Source: Polynucleobacter alcilacus
GTDB taxonomy: Bacteria; Pseudomonadota; Gammaproteobacteria; Burkholderiales; Burkholderiaceae
Direction of reading: 5' to 3'
DNA: 64,000 nucleotides
Assembly (NCBI RefSeq): GCF_018881545.1
Contig: NZ_JACVQD010000001.1
Location: 648,039-712,038, forward strand
The notes under the pieces are model-generated. The model saw nothing but the letters and a program-made list of their open reading frames with translations, was not told the DNA's origin and did no database searches. Both the position numbers and the translations under genes were made by a program. Every line of letters begins with the position of its first letter. Position 1 is the stretch's first letter. This document shows, one piece after another, positions 45,269 through 54,412 of this stretch.

Positions 45269-47056
45269 TTAGAACTGCTCTACTTCTAGAGCATTAGTGG
45301 ATTGACCACTTTCGATAATGGATGTTGCTAAGGCTTGCGCCTGTGGCAACAAGTTCTCAGCAAAGAAACGCGCTGTAGTAATTTTGGCGCTATAAAAACC
45401 AGGATCACCATCGAGTAATCGTTCAGCAGCCAAAAGCCCACGAGCCATTTGCCAAGCACCCAGCACCAAACCCGATAAACGTAGATAAGCGAAGCTACCT
45501 GCATAAACTGACTTTACATCCGTTTTGGCATTGGCCAAGATATAAGCCACTGACTCTTCAAACGCAGCACGCCCAATAATTAATTGCTTCAGTACTGCCT
45601 TTGCATCAGCTGAAGCACTTGCTGCTAAAGCTTTTTCTGTTTCAACTATTTTTGCTGAAAGCACTTTTGCTATCGCACCACCATCCCGTACTGTTTTTCT
45701 GCCAACCAAGTCATTCGCCTGGATAGCGGTTGTACCTTCGTAAATCGTCAAGATGCGGGCATCACGATAATGCTGCGCAGCACCCGTCTCCTCAATAAAG
45801 CCCATACCACCATGCACCTGAATTCCTAGGCTAGCAACCTCAATCGACATCTCGGTAGAGAAGCCTTTCACAATCGGGACTAAGAACTCATATATCGCTT
45901 GATTGGCCTTACGCTCTGCTTCATCTGGTGCAGCATGTTGCGTATCATAAGCAGCAGCAGCGTAATAAGCTAAAGCACGAGAAGCTTCAGTGTAGGCGCG
46001 CATCGTCATGAGCATGCGCTTGACATCCGGCTGATGAATGATGGCAACAGGGCCAGGTGAACCAGCGAGATCACGGCTTTGCACACGATCTTTTGCGTAG
46101 TGCACCGCCTTTTGATACGCACGCTCAGCAACTGCAATCCCTTGCATGCCAACTGCAAAGCGTGCGGCATTCATCATCACAAACATGTATTCCAGACCGC
46201 GATTCTCTTCACCCACGAGGTAGCCGATAGCACCACCATGATCGCCAAACTGCAGGACAGCTGTTGGGCTCGCCTTAATACCCAGCTTATGCTCTATCGA
46301 TACACAATGAACGTCATTACGCTCACCCAATGAACCATCTGCATTTACTAAAAACTTGGGCACGACAAATAATGAAATGCCTTTCACGCCCTCAGGTGCA
46401 TCTGGCGTTCTTGCCAACACTAAATGGACAATATTCTGCGCCATATCGTGTTCACCATAGGTAATATAAATCTTGGTACCAAAGATCTTGTAGCTACCAT
46501 CACCCTCTGGCACAGCTCGTGCACGCACCATAGATAAATCAGAGCCCGCTTGGGGTTCTGTTAAGCACATGGAACCAGTCCAATCCCCAGAAATCATGTT
46601 TGGAACAAATTGCTCCTGAAGTTCTGGGCTTGCTGCGGTCAGCAAGGCTTCAATAGCGCCGTCTGTCAGCATGGGGCATAAAGCAAATGACAGACTTGCG
46701 GAGTGAGCCATTTCAAAACAGGCTGTAGCAATGAGTTTGGGTAATCCTTGGCCACCAAACTCAGCAGGATGAACTACACCCTGCCAACCAGCAGCTCCAA
46801 ACTGTTGAAATGCCTCTTTAAATCCTGGGCTTGTAGTGACGACGCCGTCTTTCCATGAGCTGGGATGTTGATCGCCAGGCCAATTGAGTGGCGCTATCAC
46901 ATCCTGATTGAACTTGGCTGACTCTTCAAGGATCGCTGACGCTAAATCGACATCTGCACCAGCCTCGGTATAAGAAGGATAGGCAACCACATCCGCAAGC
47001 CCCGCTAACTCATTCATCACAAACAGCATGTCTTTCACTGGGGCTAGGTATGGCAT
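45269..47056 (-). CDS. Acyl-CoA dehydrogenase
   Basis: This 595-aa FAD enzyme introduces the alpha-beta double bond in acyl-CoA and passes electrons to ETF. The FAD/substrate signatures MCLTEPQAGSDLSMVRARA and VHGGMGFIEETGAAQHYRDA are plain. The extra C-terminal domain of about 130 residues (after about 460) is typical of the larger DmdC/AcdA-like subgroup with long or unusual acyl-CoA substrates. It lies downstream of etfBA on the same strand with a good AGAGGAG ribosome-binding site, which supports a joint role in beta-oxidation. Confidence 0.92.
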   Translation of the reverse strand: MPYLAPVKDMLFVMNELAGLADVVAYPSYTEAGADVDLASAILEESAKFNQDVIAPLNWPGDQHPSSWKDGVVTTSPGFKEAFQQFGAAGWQGVVHPAEFGGQGLPKLIATACFEMAHSASLSFALCPMLTDGAIEALLTAASPELQEQFVPNMISGDWTGSMCLTEPQAGSDLSMVRARAVPEGDGSYKIFGTKIYITYGEHDMAQNIVHLVLARTPDAPEGVKGISLFVVPKFLVNADGSLGERNDVHCVSIEHKLGIKASPTAVLQFGDHGGAIGYLVGEENRGLEYMFVMMNAARFAVGMQGIAVAERAYQKAVHYAKDRVQSRDLAGSPGPVAIIHQPDVKRMLMTMRAYTEASRALAYYAAAAYDTQHAAPDEAERKANQAIYEFLVPIVKGFSTEMSIEVASLGIQVHGGMGFIEETGAAQHYRDARILTIYEGTTAIQANDLVGRKTVRDGGAIAKVLSAKIVETEKALAASASADAKAVLKQLIIGRAAFEESVAYILANAKTDVKSVYAGSFAYLRLSGLVLGAWQMARGLLAAERLLDGDPGFYSAKITTARFFAENLLPQAQALATSIIESGQSTNALEVEQF

Positions 47057-47133
47057 TACAACTCCTCTTGATTCAAATCGGATAATTCAACCACTATAGG
47101 CAACAAAATAAATTCTATTTAGCTGAAGATGTT

Positions 47134-48078
47134 TTAGCCTAGTGCCTTGATTAACTCAGGAACTGCTGTATTTAAATCAGCTACTAAGCCATAATCGGCC
47201 ACACTAAAAATTGGGGCTTCCGGGTCTTTATTGATCGCTACGATCACCTTAGAGTCCTTCATGCCTGCCAAATGCTGAATCGCACCAGAGATACCAACGG
47301 CGATATAGAGCTGTGGAGCCACAATCTTGCCCGTTTGACCAACTTGATAATCATTCGGTACATAACCTGCATCTACTGCTGCACGCGAAGCACCTAATGC
47401 AGCACCTAGCTTATCGGCAAGCGGAGCGATGAGCTCTTGATATTTCTCACCAGAACCTAAGCCACGGCCACCAGACACAATGATCTTGGCAGCGGTCAGT
47501 TCTGGGCGATCAGACTTAGTCAGCTCACGCCCGACAAAGGATGAGGAGGATGTGCTTTCAACAGCAGTCTGTTTTTCAATCGCAGCAGAACCACCGATTG
47601 CTGCTACTGGATCAAAACCTGTAGTGCGGACTGTAATGACTTTGATAGGGTCTATGCTTTGTACTGTTGCAATCGCGTTACCAGCGTAGATAGGACGCTC
47701 AAAAGTATCTGGCGACACTACTTTAATAATGTCAGATAACTGAGCTACATCTAACTTAGCAGCCACTCTGGGAAGAACGTTTTTGCCATTTGCAGTAGCT
47801 GGAGCCAAGATGTGACTATAGCTACTCGCCAGATTTAGAATCTGCGCCGCTAAAGGCTCGGCTAATTGATCAGCCAAAGCAGGAGTATCGATTTGAATCA
47901 CTTTGCGTACACCGGCAATTTGGGCAGCTGCTGCTGCAGCGCCATCAGTACTGCTACCTGCCACCAAAATATCCACTTCTGGTGCGCACTGCAAAGCAGC
48001 TGCAACGGCATTCAGTGTTGCCACTTTTAAAGATTGATTATCGTGTTCAGCTATAACCAGGGAGACGAGAGCAGCCAT
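47134..48078 (-). CDS. etfA: Electron transfer flavoprotein, alpha subunit
   Basis: The 314-aa subunit binds FAD and passes electrons from acyl-CoA dehydrogenases to ETF-quinone oxidoreductase. The C-terminal FAD domain has KIIVSGGRGLGSGEKYQELI, GASRAAVDAGYVPNDYQVGQ, and LYIAVGISGAIQHLAGMKDS. Its ATG directly follows the etfB stop (TAAATG). Confidence 0.96.
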   Translation of the reverse strand: MAALVSLVIAEHDNQSLKVATLNAVAAALQCAPEVDILVAGSSTDGAAAAAAQIAGVRKVIQIDTPALADQLAEPLAAQILNLASSYSHILAPATANGKNVLPRVAAKLDVAQLSDIIKVVSPDTFERPIYAGNAIATVQSIDPIKVITVRTTGFDPVAAIGGSAAIEKQTAVESTSSSSFVGRELTKSDRPELTAAKIIVSGGRGLGSGEKYQELIAPLADKLGAALGASRAAVDAGYVPNDYQVGQTGKIVAPQLYIAVGISGAIQHLAGMKDSKVIVAINKDPEAPIFSVADYGLVADLNTAVPELIKALG

Positions 48079-48828
48079 TTAAATTACCTTTGCTTCATTT
48101 TTCAGTTTTTCTACCAGAGCTGCCACATCAGCAACCATGACACCGGCTGAGCGCTTAGGTGGCTCATCCACTTTGAGTGTTTTCAGACGCGGAGCGATAT
48201 CCACACCCAGATCTTCTGGCTTCACAATATCGATGACCTTTTTCTTGGCCTTCATGATGTTCGGCAAAGTCACATAACGTGGCTCATTGAGACGCAAGTC
48301 AGTAGTAATTACTGCTGGCAGAGTTAATGCAATAGTTTCTAAGCCGCCATCAACTTCGCGTGTCACTGTTGCTTTGCCATCAGCTATCACCACTTTAGAG
48401 GCAAAGGTTGCCTGAGGGATATCCAGTAAGCTTGCCAACATCTGACCGGTTTGGTTGCTGTCATCATCAATGGCTTGCTTACCTAAAATAATGATTTGCG
48501 CCTGCTCTTTATCAGAGAGGGCTTTCAGAATCTTCGCTACTGCCAGGGGTTGTAATTCAGCATCGGTTTCAACTAGGATGGCACGATCAGCACCAATCGC
48601 TAAAGCAGTACGCAGCGTTTCTTGACATTGGGTCGCACCAGCACTTACCACCACCACTTCAGTAGCTATGCCTGCCTCTTTCAAGCGAACCGCTTCTTCA
48701 ACAGCAATTTCATCAAAAGGGTTCATGCTCATTTTGACGTTCGCCAGGTCTACGCCAGAACCGTCTGACTTGACTCGAATTTTGACGTTGTAATCAACAA
48801 CGCGCTTAACTGCCACTAAGATCTTCAT
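48079..48828 (-). CDS. etfB: Electron transfer flavoprotein, beta subunit
   Basis: The 249-aa subunit binds AMP. It starts [18 protein letters not shown] and contains [17 protein letters not shown] and the loop [18 protein letters not shown], followed by [20 protein letters not shown], the family signature. ATG at 48828 is used instead of the TTG at 48834. A 14-bp palindrome TGTAT-CTAA-ATACA at 48855-48868, about 30 bp upstream, may be an operator for a fatty-acid regulator (inference). Confidence 0.96.
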   Translation of the reverse strand: MKILVAVKRVVDYNVKIRVKSDGSGVDLANVKMSMNPFDEIAVEEAVRLKEAGIATEVVVVSAGATQCQETLRTALAIGADRAILVETDAELQPLAVAKILKALSDKEQAQIIILGKQAIDDDSNQTGQMLASLLDIPQATFASKVVIADGKATVTREVDGGLETIALTLPAVITTDLRLNEPRYVTLPNIMKAKKKVIDIVKPEDLGVDIAPRLKTLKVDEPPKRSAGVMVADVAALVEKLKNEAKVI

Positions 48829-48912
48829 CTGCAATTCTCAATATGGATTAAAACTGTATCTAAATACAAAAATTAGGTAACTGCTTATTTTATCCGCCTT
48901 AGCAAACCCACT

Positions 48913-50568
48913 CTAAACATCGATAGCAGTCGCTGATCCAGCCTGTTTGCGCAGCTCAAATTTCTGAATTTTGCCAGTTGAGGTCTTAGGAAGCTCACCA
49001 AAAACTATTGCTTTTGGCACCTTAAAGCCAGCCAAATGCTGCTTGCAATGCGCAATGATCTCAGCTGGGCTTACCTCCACTCCAGGCTTGATTTCCAAAA
49101 AAGCACAGGGCGTCTCACCCCACTTAGGATCGGGCTTAGCAACTACTGCTGCAGCAAGTACTGCCGGGTGGCGATAAAGAACATCCTCCACTTCCACAGA
49201 AGAGATATTTTCTCCACCAGAAATAATAATGTCTTTGCTACGATCCTTCATCTTCACGTAGCCATCCGGATTCATTACTGCTAAGTCACCTGAATGAAAC
49301 CAGCCGCCTGCAAAAGCTTCCTTAGTGGCTTTCTCATTCTTGAGATAGCCCTTCATTGCAATATTGCCTTTGAACATAATCTCACCCATGGTTTCACCAT
49401 CAGCAGGAACAGGCTCCATTGTTTCTGGGTTCAAAACGGTAATCGCTTGTTGAAGGTGGTAACGTACTCCTTGACGTGCATTCAAACGGGCACGCTCACC
49501 AATATCCAGGTCATCCCATTCATCTTGCTTCACACAAATTGCTGCAGGACCATAAGTCTCCGTTAAACCATACACATGGGTTAAATCAAAGCCCAGTTTT
49601 TCCATGCCTTCAATAATAGAGGCCGGTGGTGCAGCTCCAGCGATCAAACCCTTCACGCCAGCTGGAACATCTTTCTTTATTTCATCAGGGGCATTTACCA
49701 ATAGGTTATGAACGATCGGTGCAGCACAATAGTGGGTTACGCCATACTCTTTAATAGCAGAAAAAATATGTTGTGCGTCTACGCGGCGTAAACAAACATT
49801 GACTCCGGCACGTGCAGCAATAGTCCATGGGAAACACCAACCGTTGCAATGGAACATCGGCAATGTCCATAGATAGATGGGATGCTTATTCATATCCCAA
49901 TCAAGCACATTCGAAATCGCATTGATGGCGGCACCACGATGATGGTAGACAACACCTTTAGGATTGCCTGTAGTACCAGAGGTGTAATTTAAGCAAATGG
50001 CTTGCCATTCATCTACAGGTACTTGCCAGGCAAAATTCGGATCTCCCTCAGAGAGCAATTTTTCGTAGGTGAGTTTGCCTAACTTCTCACCAGGCACATC
50101 AAATTCTGTTTCTTCCACATCGATAACTAAAAAGTTACGGCCACTTTCTTTATGGGCGATTTCAAGTGCTTTCTTCATCACCCCTGAAAATTCTGGATCA
50201 ACAATCACTACCTTAGCTTCGCCATGATTTAGCATGAAGGCGATGGACTCAGGATCCAAGCGTGTATTAAGGGCATTCAATACTGCGCCCGCCATGGGAA
50301 TACCAAAATGGGCCTCCACCATTGGTGGAGTATTTGGCAACATCACTGCTACCGTATCACCTAGGCCAATGCCATGCTTTTGCAGAGCACTTGCAAGTCG
50401 TCGGCAACGCTCATAGGTTTGCTGCCAAGTTTGACGCAGCTTTCCATGAATGACAGCAGTTTTATTGGGATAGGTCTCAGCTGAACGCTCCAAGAATAAC
50501 AGCGGGGTAATTGGAGTGTAATTAGCGGCATTACGCTCTAAACCCTGCTCATAAATATTTGCCATCAT
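48913..50568 (-). CDS. AMP-dependent acyl-CoA synthetase (medium/long-chain type)
   Basis: This 551-aa ANL-superfamily enzyme activates a fatty or aryl acid to its CoA thioester. It has the P-loop YTSGTTGNPKGVVYHHRGA, LTHVYGLTETYGPA, WFHSGDLAVMNPDGYVKMKD, KDIIISGGENISSVEVEDVL and the catalytic Lys in KTSTGKIQKFEL. The AMFHCNGW-like block PMFHCNGWCFPWTIA matches the AlkK/medium-chain group. It lies upstream of etfBA and the acyl-CoA dehydrogenase on the same strand, making a compact fatty-acid oxidation set; the hydratase and thiolase are not in the window. Confidence 0.9.
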   Translation of the reverse strand: MMANIYEQGLERNAANYTPITPLLFLERSAETYPNKTAVIHGKLRQTWQQTYERCRRLASALQKHGIGLGDTVAVMLPNTPPMVEAHFGIPMAGAVLNALNTRLDPESIAFMLNHGEAKVVIVDPEFSGVMKKALEIAHKESGRNFLVIDVEETEFDVPGEKLGKLTYEKLLSEGDPNFAWQVPVDEWQAICLNYTSGTTGNPKGVVYHHRGAAINAISNVLDWDMNKHPIYLWTLPMFHCNGWCFPWTIAARAGVNVCLRRVDAQHIFSAIKEYGVTHYCAAPIVHNLLVNAPDEIKKDVPAGVKGLIAGAAPPASIIEGMEKLGFDLTHVYGLTETYGPAAICVKQDEWDDLDIGERARLNARQGVRYHLQQAITVLNPETMEPVPADGETMGEIMFKGNIAMKGYLKNEKATKEAFAGGWFHSGDLAVMNPDGYVKMKDRSKDIIISGGENISSVEVEDVLYRHPAVLAAAVVAKPDPKWGETPCAFLEIKPGVEVSPAEIIAHCKQHLAGFKVPKAIVFGELPKTSTGKIQKFELRKQAGSATAIDV

Positions 50569-50614
50569 GCACTTTCAATAACAGTTTTACTTCAACTCGA
50601 TTAAGCCAAATCAT

Positions 50615-51535
50615 TTAAATGTCGGCTAAAGCTTTTACATGTGCCACAACGCTGCGCCCTAATGCGGAGAGGTTGTAGCCACCCTCTAAGCAGCTCACGA
50701 TACGACCTTGAGCATAATCTTTTGCGATTTCTTTAAGGCGTTTTGTCATCCACACATAATCGTCTTCCACCAAGCCCATTTGGCCCAAGTCGTCTTCACG
50801 ATGCGCATCAAATCCAGCAGAGATGATGATGAGCTCTGGCTCAAAGTTTCGCAAAGCTGGTAACCAACGCTCTTCCACAATAGAACGAACAACATCACCC
50901 CGAGTAGATGCAGGCAATGGCACATTCACCATATTGTCAGAAGGCTCCAAGCCACTATAGGGATAAAAGGGGTGCTGGAAGAAACTGCACATCATGACGC
51001 TTGGGTCATTCAAGAACGCGGCTTCCGTACCATTGCCATGATGCACATCAAAATCGATAATAGCCACACGTTGAATGCCGTATGCCTCCATAGCATAGCG
51101 CGCAGCAATAGCGACATTATCAAATACACAAAATCCCATTGAGCGGGTTGGTTCTGCATGGTGTCCTGGTGGTCTTACCGCACAAAATACATTCTCGACC
51201 TCACCCTTCATGACCGCATCCACGCCAGCAATTGCAGCACCAGCAGCACGCAGTGACGCCCGATAAGTGTGGGGATTCATAATGGTGTCGCCGTCCAGCA
51301 TGAAGTAGCCACTTTCAGGCGATCTTTCTCTGACGAAGGCGATGTGATCTGAGCTATGCACAAGCTCAAGCTGATCTTCAGAAGCTAAAGGGGCATCCAA
51401 ATGATGGAGAAAACGATCCACGCCACTGCGGATCAACTGATCATTGATCGCCTGAATTCGTTCAGGGCACTCTGGATGATGGCTACCCATCTCATGTTTC
51501 AGAAAGTCTGGATGAGTTATGTATCCTGTTGTCAT
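50615..51535 (-). CDS. Histone-deacetylase-superfamily deacylase
   Basis: This 306-aa zinc enzyme shows HPECPERIQAIND near the N-terminus, RPPGHHAEPTRSMGFCVFDN with the tandem His, IIDFDVHHGNGTEAAF with the zinc Asp and His, and ISAGFDAHREDDLGQM with the second Asp. Bacterial members deacetylate polyamines, acetylated proteins (AcuC) or other acyl amides. It is immediately upstream of the acyl-CoA synthetase (46-bp gap), which recalls AcuC control of acyl-CoA synthetases, but that link is only inferred. Confidence 0.9.
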   Translation of the reverse strand: MTTGYITHPDFLKHEMGSHHPECPERIQAINDQLIRSGVDRFLHHLDAPLASEDQLELVHSSDHIAFVRERSPESGYFMLDGDTIMNPHTYRASLRAAGAAIAGVDAVMKGEVENVFCAVRPPGHHAEPTRSMGFCVFDNVAIAARYAMEAYGIQRVAIIDFDVHHGNGTEAAFLNDPSVMMCSFFQHPFYPYSGLEPSDNMVNVPLPASTRGDVVRSIVEERWLPALRNFEPELIIISAGFDAHREDDLGQMGLVEDDYVWMTKRLKEIAKDYAQGRIVSCLEGGYNLSALGRSVVAHVKALADI

Positions 51536-51569
51536 TACTCTTTATCCTTAATATCAAAACTATTATTTT

Positions 51570-51575
51570 TATAAT
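51570..51575 (+). promoter_or_regulatory. Probable -10 box of mltB
   Basis: TATAAT lies 43 bp upstream of the mltB ATG in the 83-bp divergent region. The -35 at 17-bp spacing (CTTAAT) is poor. Confidence 0.4.
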
Positions 51576-51618
51576 CCAATCAAACGTGTTTATCTCTCAA
51601 AAAACCTATGCTCTGCGC

Positions 51619-52893
51619 ATGAACTTTCGTATCTTTTACTTGCCACTAGCCTTGGTGCTTAGCGCTTGCTCTAGCACCCCGCCACAATCCAATATACAAG
51701 CTAATAGTTCACAACAGTCCATCGTAAACCAAGCCGACGATGTAGCCACTGAGCTCCGTTTTACTGAAAATCTGAATTCACTGTTAGCCCAAATCTCCCA
51801 ATCCCAAGAAATCCCCCTGCCGGTCCTAGAATCAGGCTTTGTAGATGCTAAAACGATTCCTTCAATACGCAAATTGGTATTACCCCCATCGGGTGCCTTT
51901 AAGAAAAATTGGCTGGTTTACCGCAAGCGCTTCATTGAGCCAGTTCGCCTTAAGGCTGGCAAGGCATTTTGGGATGAAAATCAGGCCTTTTTAAGCCAAG
52001 TTGAGCAAGAATCCGGGGTTCCGGCGGAAATTATTGTGGCCATTATTGGTATCGAAACCATCTATGGGCGCCAAACTGGTAATTTTCGAGTGAAAGATGT
52101 CTTATTCACCTTAGCCTTTAGTTACCCAGAAACACCGAATAAGCCAGCTCGGGAGCAGCTTTTTAAAGAGCAACTGAAGGAGCTAATCTTGATGTGCTGG
52201 ACCGAGGCTGGTGGCAAACTGCCTGCTATAAATAGTTCCCAAGGCGTAAATGGCACCCGTTTTAATAGCTGCTTAAACCAGAACAGTTCCTATGCGGGTG
52301 CTATTGGCTTGCCCCAATTTATGCCCAGCAGCATACGGAACTATGCGGTAGATGGCGACGGAGACGGAAGAATCGATTTGAGGCAGAGCCCCAAAGATGC
52401 GATTGCTAGCGTTGGCAACTTCATGAAAAAACATGGCTGGCAAGCTGGGATGCCAGTCTCCTTTCCCGTTCAGGGAAATGCCATTCCAGCTGCAAAAGAA
52501 TTGGCAGATGGCGAACCTCAACTCAAGTACACCGTGCAGGATCTGATTGAAAAAGGCATCTTGACTCAGCAGCAAGGTGATATCCAGGCTGGCGGGGTAG
52601 AACCCCAAAGCAAAGCATTGATTGTGGACCTACCCTATCCCGATAAAGACGGCTCAGATCAAGTGCAATATTTTGTAGGCTTAAATAACTTTCTAAGCAT
52701 TGTTCAATACAACCGTAGCTACTTTTATGCACAAAGCGTTGCTGAGTTTGCTGAAGCCCTAGGCTATAAAAATCAAAGTGTAGTACCAGTAGAAAAAATA
52801 GAGAGTCCCGCCAAATCAGTCAGTCCTAAGAGCACTAGCGAAAAAGTAAACAGTAAAAAAGCACACTCGAAGAAAAAGAGTAAACCCGCTTAA
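51619..52893 (+). CDS. mltB: Lytic murein transglycosylase B
   Basis: MltB cleaves peptidoglycan glycan strands from the inner face of the outer membrane. The 424-aa lipoprotein precursor has the lipobox LVLSAC (Cys near residue 17). AIIGIETIYGRQTGNFRV carries the catalytic Glu. YAGAIGLPQFMPSSIRNYAV and DGDGDGRIDLRQSP follow, the latter an EF-hand-like loop typical of MltB. A Lys/Ser-rich tail of about 35 residues ends the protein. ATG at 51619 starts the lipoprotein signal; the frame is open upstream to a TTG at 51529. It ends 6 bp from the convergent cysM. Confidence 0.93.
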   Translation: MNFRIFYLPLALVLSACSSTPPQSNIQANSSQQSIVNQADDVATELRFTENLNSLLAQISQSQEIPLPVLESGFVDAKTIPSIRKLVLPPSGAFKKNWLVYRKRFIEPVRLKAGKAFWDENQAFLSQVEQESGVPAEIIVAIIGIETIYGRQTGNFRVKDVLFTLAFSYPETPNKPAREQLFKEQLKELILMCWTEAGGKLPAINSSQGVNGTRFNSCLNQNSSYAGAIGLPQFMPSSIRNYAVDGDGDGRIDLRQSPKDAIASVGNFMKKHGWQAGMPVSFPVQGNAIPAAKELADGEPQLKYTVQDLIEKGILTQQQGDIQAGGVEPQSKALIVDLPYPDKDGSDQVQYFVGLNNFLSIVQYNRSYFYAQSVAEFAEALGYKNQSVVPVEKIESPAKSVSPKSTSEKVNSKKAHSKKKSKPA

Positions 52894-52899
52894 ATTACT

Positions 52900-53811
52900 T
52901 TAGGCCGGAAATACACCAGTGGATAGATAGCGATCGCCACGATCACAGACGATAAATACGATAGTAGCGTTTTCAACCTGACGTGCAATACGCAAGGCCA
53001 CTACTAGGGCGCCACCCGCTGAGATACCACAAAAAATACCTTCTTCTGCAGCCAAGCGACGCGCCATGTCTTCTGCATCTGCTTGCGTTACATATTCAAT
53101 ATGATCTACCCTATCGCCTTGATAAATCTTCGGCAAATATTCTGGGGCCCATTTACGGATTCCTGGAATTTGAGAGCCTTCTTCGGGCTGCACGCCAATA
53201 ATCTGAATGGCGGGATTCATCGACTTTAAGTAGGTTGAAACACCCGTAATAGTTCCGGTGGTCCCCATTGAAGAAACAAAATGGGTAATCTGGCCATCGG
53301 TATCACGCCAAATCTCAGGGCCGGTAGTTTCAATATGTGCCCGTGGATTATCGGGATTCGCAAATTGATCTAGCAATCTGCCACGCCCCTCTTTTTGGAG
53401 CTGCAAAGCATAATCTCTGGCAAACTCCATACCGCCAGATGCCGCTGTCAAGATGAGTTCGGCACCATAGGCGGCCATACTTTGACGTCGCTCAATACTT
53501 TGATTTTCTGGCATTACCAAAATCATTTTGTAACCCAGCATAGCTGCCGTCATAGCCAATGCAATGCCGGTATTACCACTCGTTGCTTCAATGAGAGTAT
53601 CGCCAGGTTTAATTTCACCACGCTCTTGTGCGCGCATGATCATCGACAGCGCAGGTCGGTCTTTCACCGACCCGGCTGGATTATTGCCTTCTAGCTTACC
53701 TAAAATCACATTATTGCGAGTCTGATTTTCTAGACCAGGGATACGTTGCAACTGCACCAAGGGCGTATTACCGACGGTTTGTGCAATAGTTAAGTAAGAA
53801 GGTTTGCTCAT
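52900..53811 (-). CDS. cysM: Cysteine synthase B
   Basis: This is the 303-aa PLP enzyme that makes cysteine from O-acetylserine and sulfide or thiosulfate. GNNPAGSVKDRPALSM holds the PLP Lys. EATSGNTGIALAMTAAMLGY is the substrate loop, GTTGTITGVSTYL binds the phosphate, and GISAGGALVVAL lies in the C-terminal part. CysM rather than CysK is indicated by KLEGNNPAGSVKDR and the C-terminal FIVCDRGDRYLSTGVF. Confidence 0.94.
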   Translation of the reverse strand: MSKPSYLTIAQTVGNTPLVQLQRIPGLENQTRNNVILGKLEGNNPAGSVKDRPALSMIMRAQERGEIKPGDTLIEATSGNTGIALAMTAAMLGYKMILVMPENQSIERRQSMAAYGAELILTAASGGMEFARDYALQLQKEGRGRLLDQFANPDNPRAHIETTGPEIWRDTDGQITHFVSSMGTTGTITGVSTYLKSMNPAIQIIGVQPEEGSQIPGIRKWAPEYLPKIYQGDRVDHIEYVTQADAEDMARRLAAEEGIFCGISAGGALVVALRIARQVENATIVFIVCDRGDRYLSTGVFPA

Positions 53812-53852
53812 GAGTCCATTTTAGCCACAAGCAGACCTACACGCGGAAGGGT

Positions 53853-54281
53853 TTAATTTCTGCGATCTGCTCCCGTACGCTCCGACTGATTACGAGGACT
53901 AGCCTGAGTACGTGAATTACGTCTGCCAGAGGTCCGACCCTCCTGCTTTGTCCGGCCATTCGGCTCCCGAAAAGAGCTCGGAGCTTCAATGGTTAAGCCG
54001 TTATCCACCATTTTTTCTACCGATCTCATGCCAATACCGCGCACCCGTTTTTGTAAATCATTGGCATCTTGAAAATGACCCCCATCTAAACGCTCATTAA
54101 TGATTGTTTTAGCCTTGGCAGGCCCAATACCCTTAATACTCTCTAATTCTGATTGAGTAGCTGTATTGACATTAATGGGGGAAGCTACCGCACCGCCAAT
54201 AGAGGCAAATGCTAAAACAGCAGAAATAGTCGCAGCTCTGATTAATTCTTTTGCGGTACCAACATTCAAATAGCGAGTCAT
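53853..54281 (-). CDS. Exported ComEA-like helix-hairpin-helix protein
   Basis: This 142-aa protein has a hydrophobic export signal (about residues 13-33, ending GGAVAS) and then the ComEA-type HhH pair: INVNTATQSELESIKGIGPA and LQKRVRGIGMRSVEKMV. The basic, Ser/Arg-rich C-terminal tail (about 110-142) is disorder-like. ComEA proteins bind transforming DNA in the periplasm; whether this stand-alone copy does so is open. GGAGAATCT precedes the ATG at 54281; an upstream start at 54335 lacks such a site. Confidence 0.85.
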   Translation of the reverse strand: MTRYLNVGTAKELIRAATISAVLAFASIGGAVASPINVNTATQSELESIKGIGPAKAKTIINERLDGGHFQDANDLQKRVRGIGMRSVEKMVDNGLTIEAPSSFREPNGRTKQEGRTSGRRNSRTQASPRNQSERTGADRRN

Positions 54282-54305
54282 AGATTCTCCAATAGTTAAT
54301 AAAAA

Positions 54306-54332
54306 ATCCACGAACACAAAGTGCGCGTGGAT
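54306..54332 (-). terminator. Intrinsic terminator of the CHAT gene cluster
   Basis: On the minus strand ATCCACG pairs with CGTGGAT around a 13-nt loop that holds an inner CAC/GTG match, followed directly by TTTTTTATT. It lies about 80 bp beyond the stop of the last cluster gene and 25 bp before the ComEA-like gene. Confidence 0.85.
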
Positions 54333-54412
54333 CATTTACAACGAATGGAATTGGATAGTGTTGACTTACTTGCTTGGGATACAAATTAATCAGTAAATTC
54401 TGATAAGGCACT

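Noticed and set aside
51529..51618. Upstream extension of MltB from a TTG
   Set aside because: It would destroy the lipoprotein signal; the lipobox LSAC is correctly placed from the ATG at 51619.
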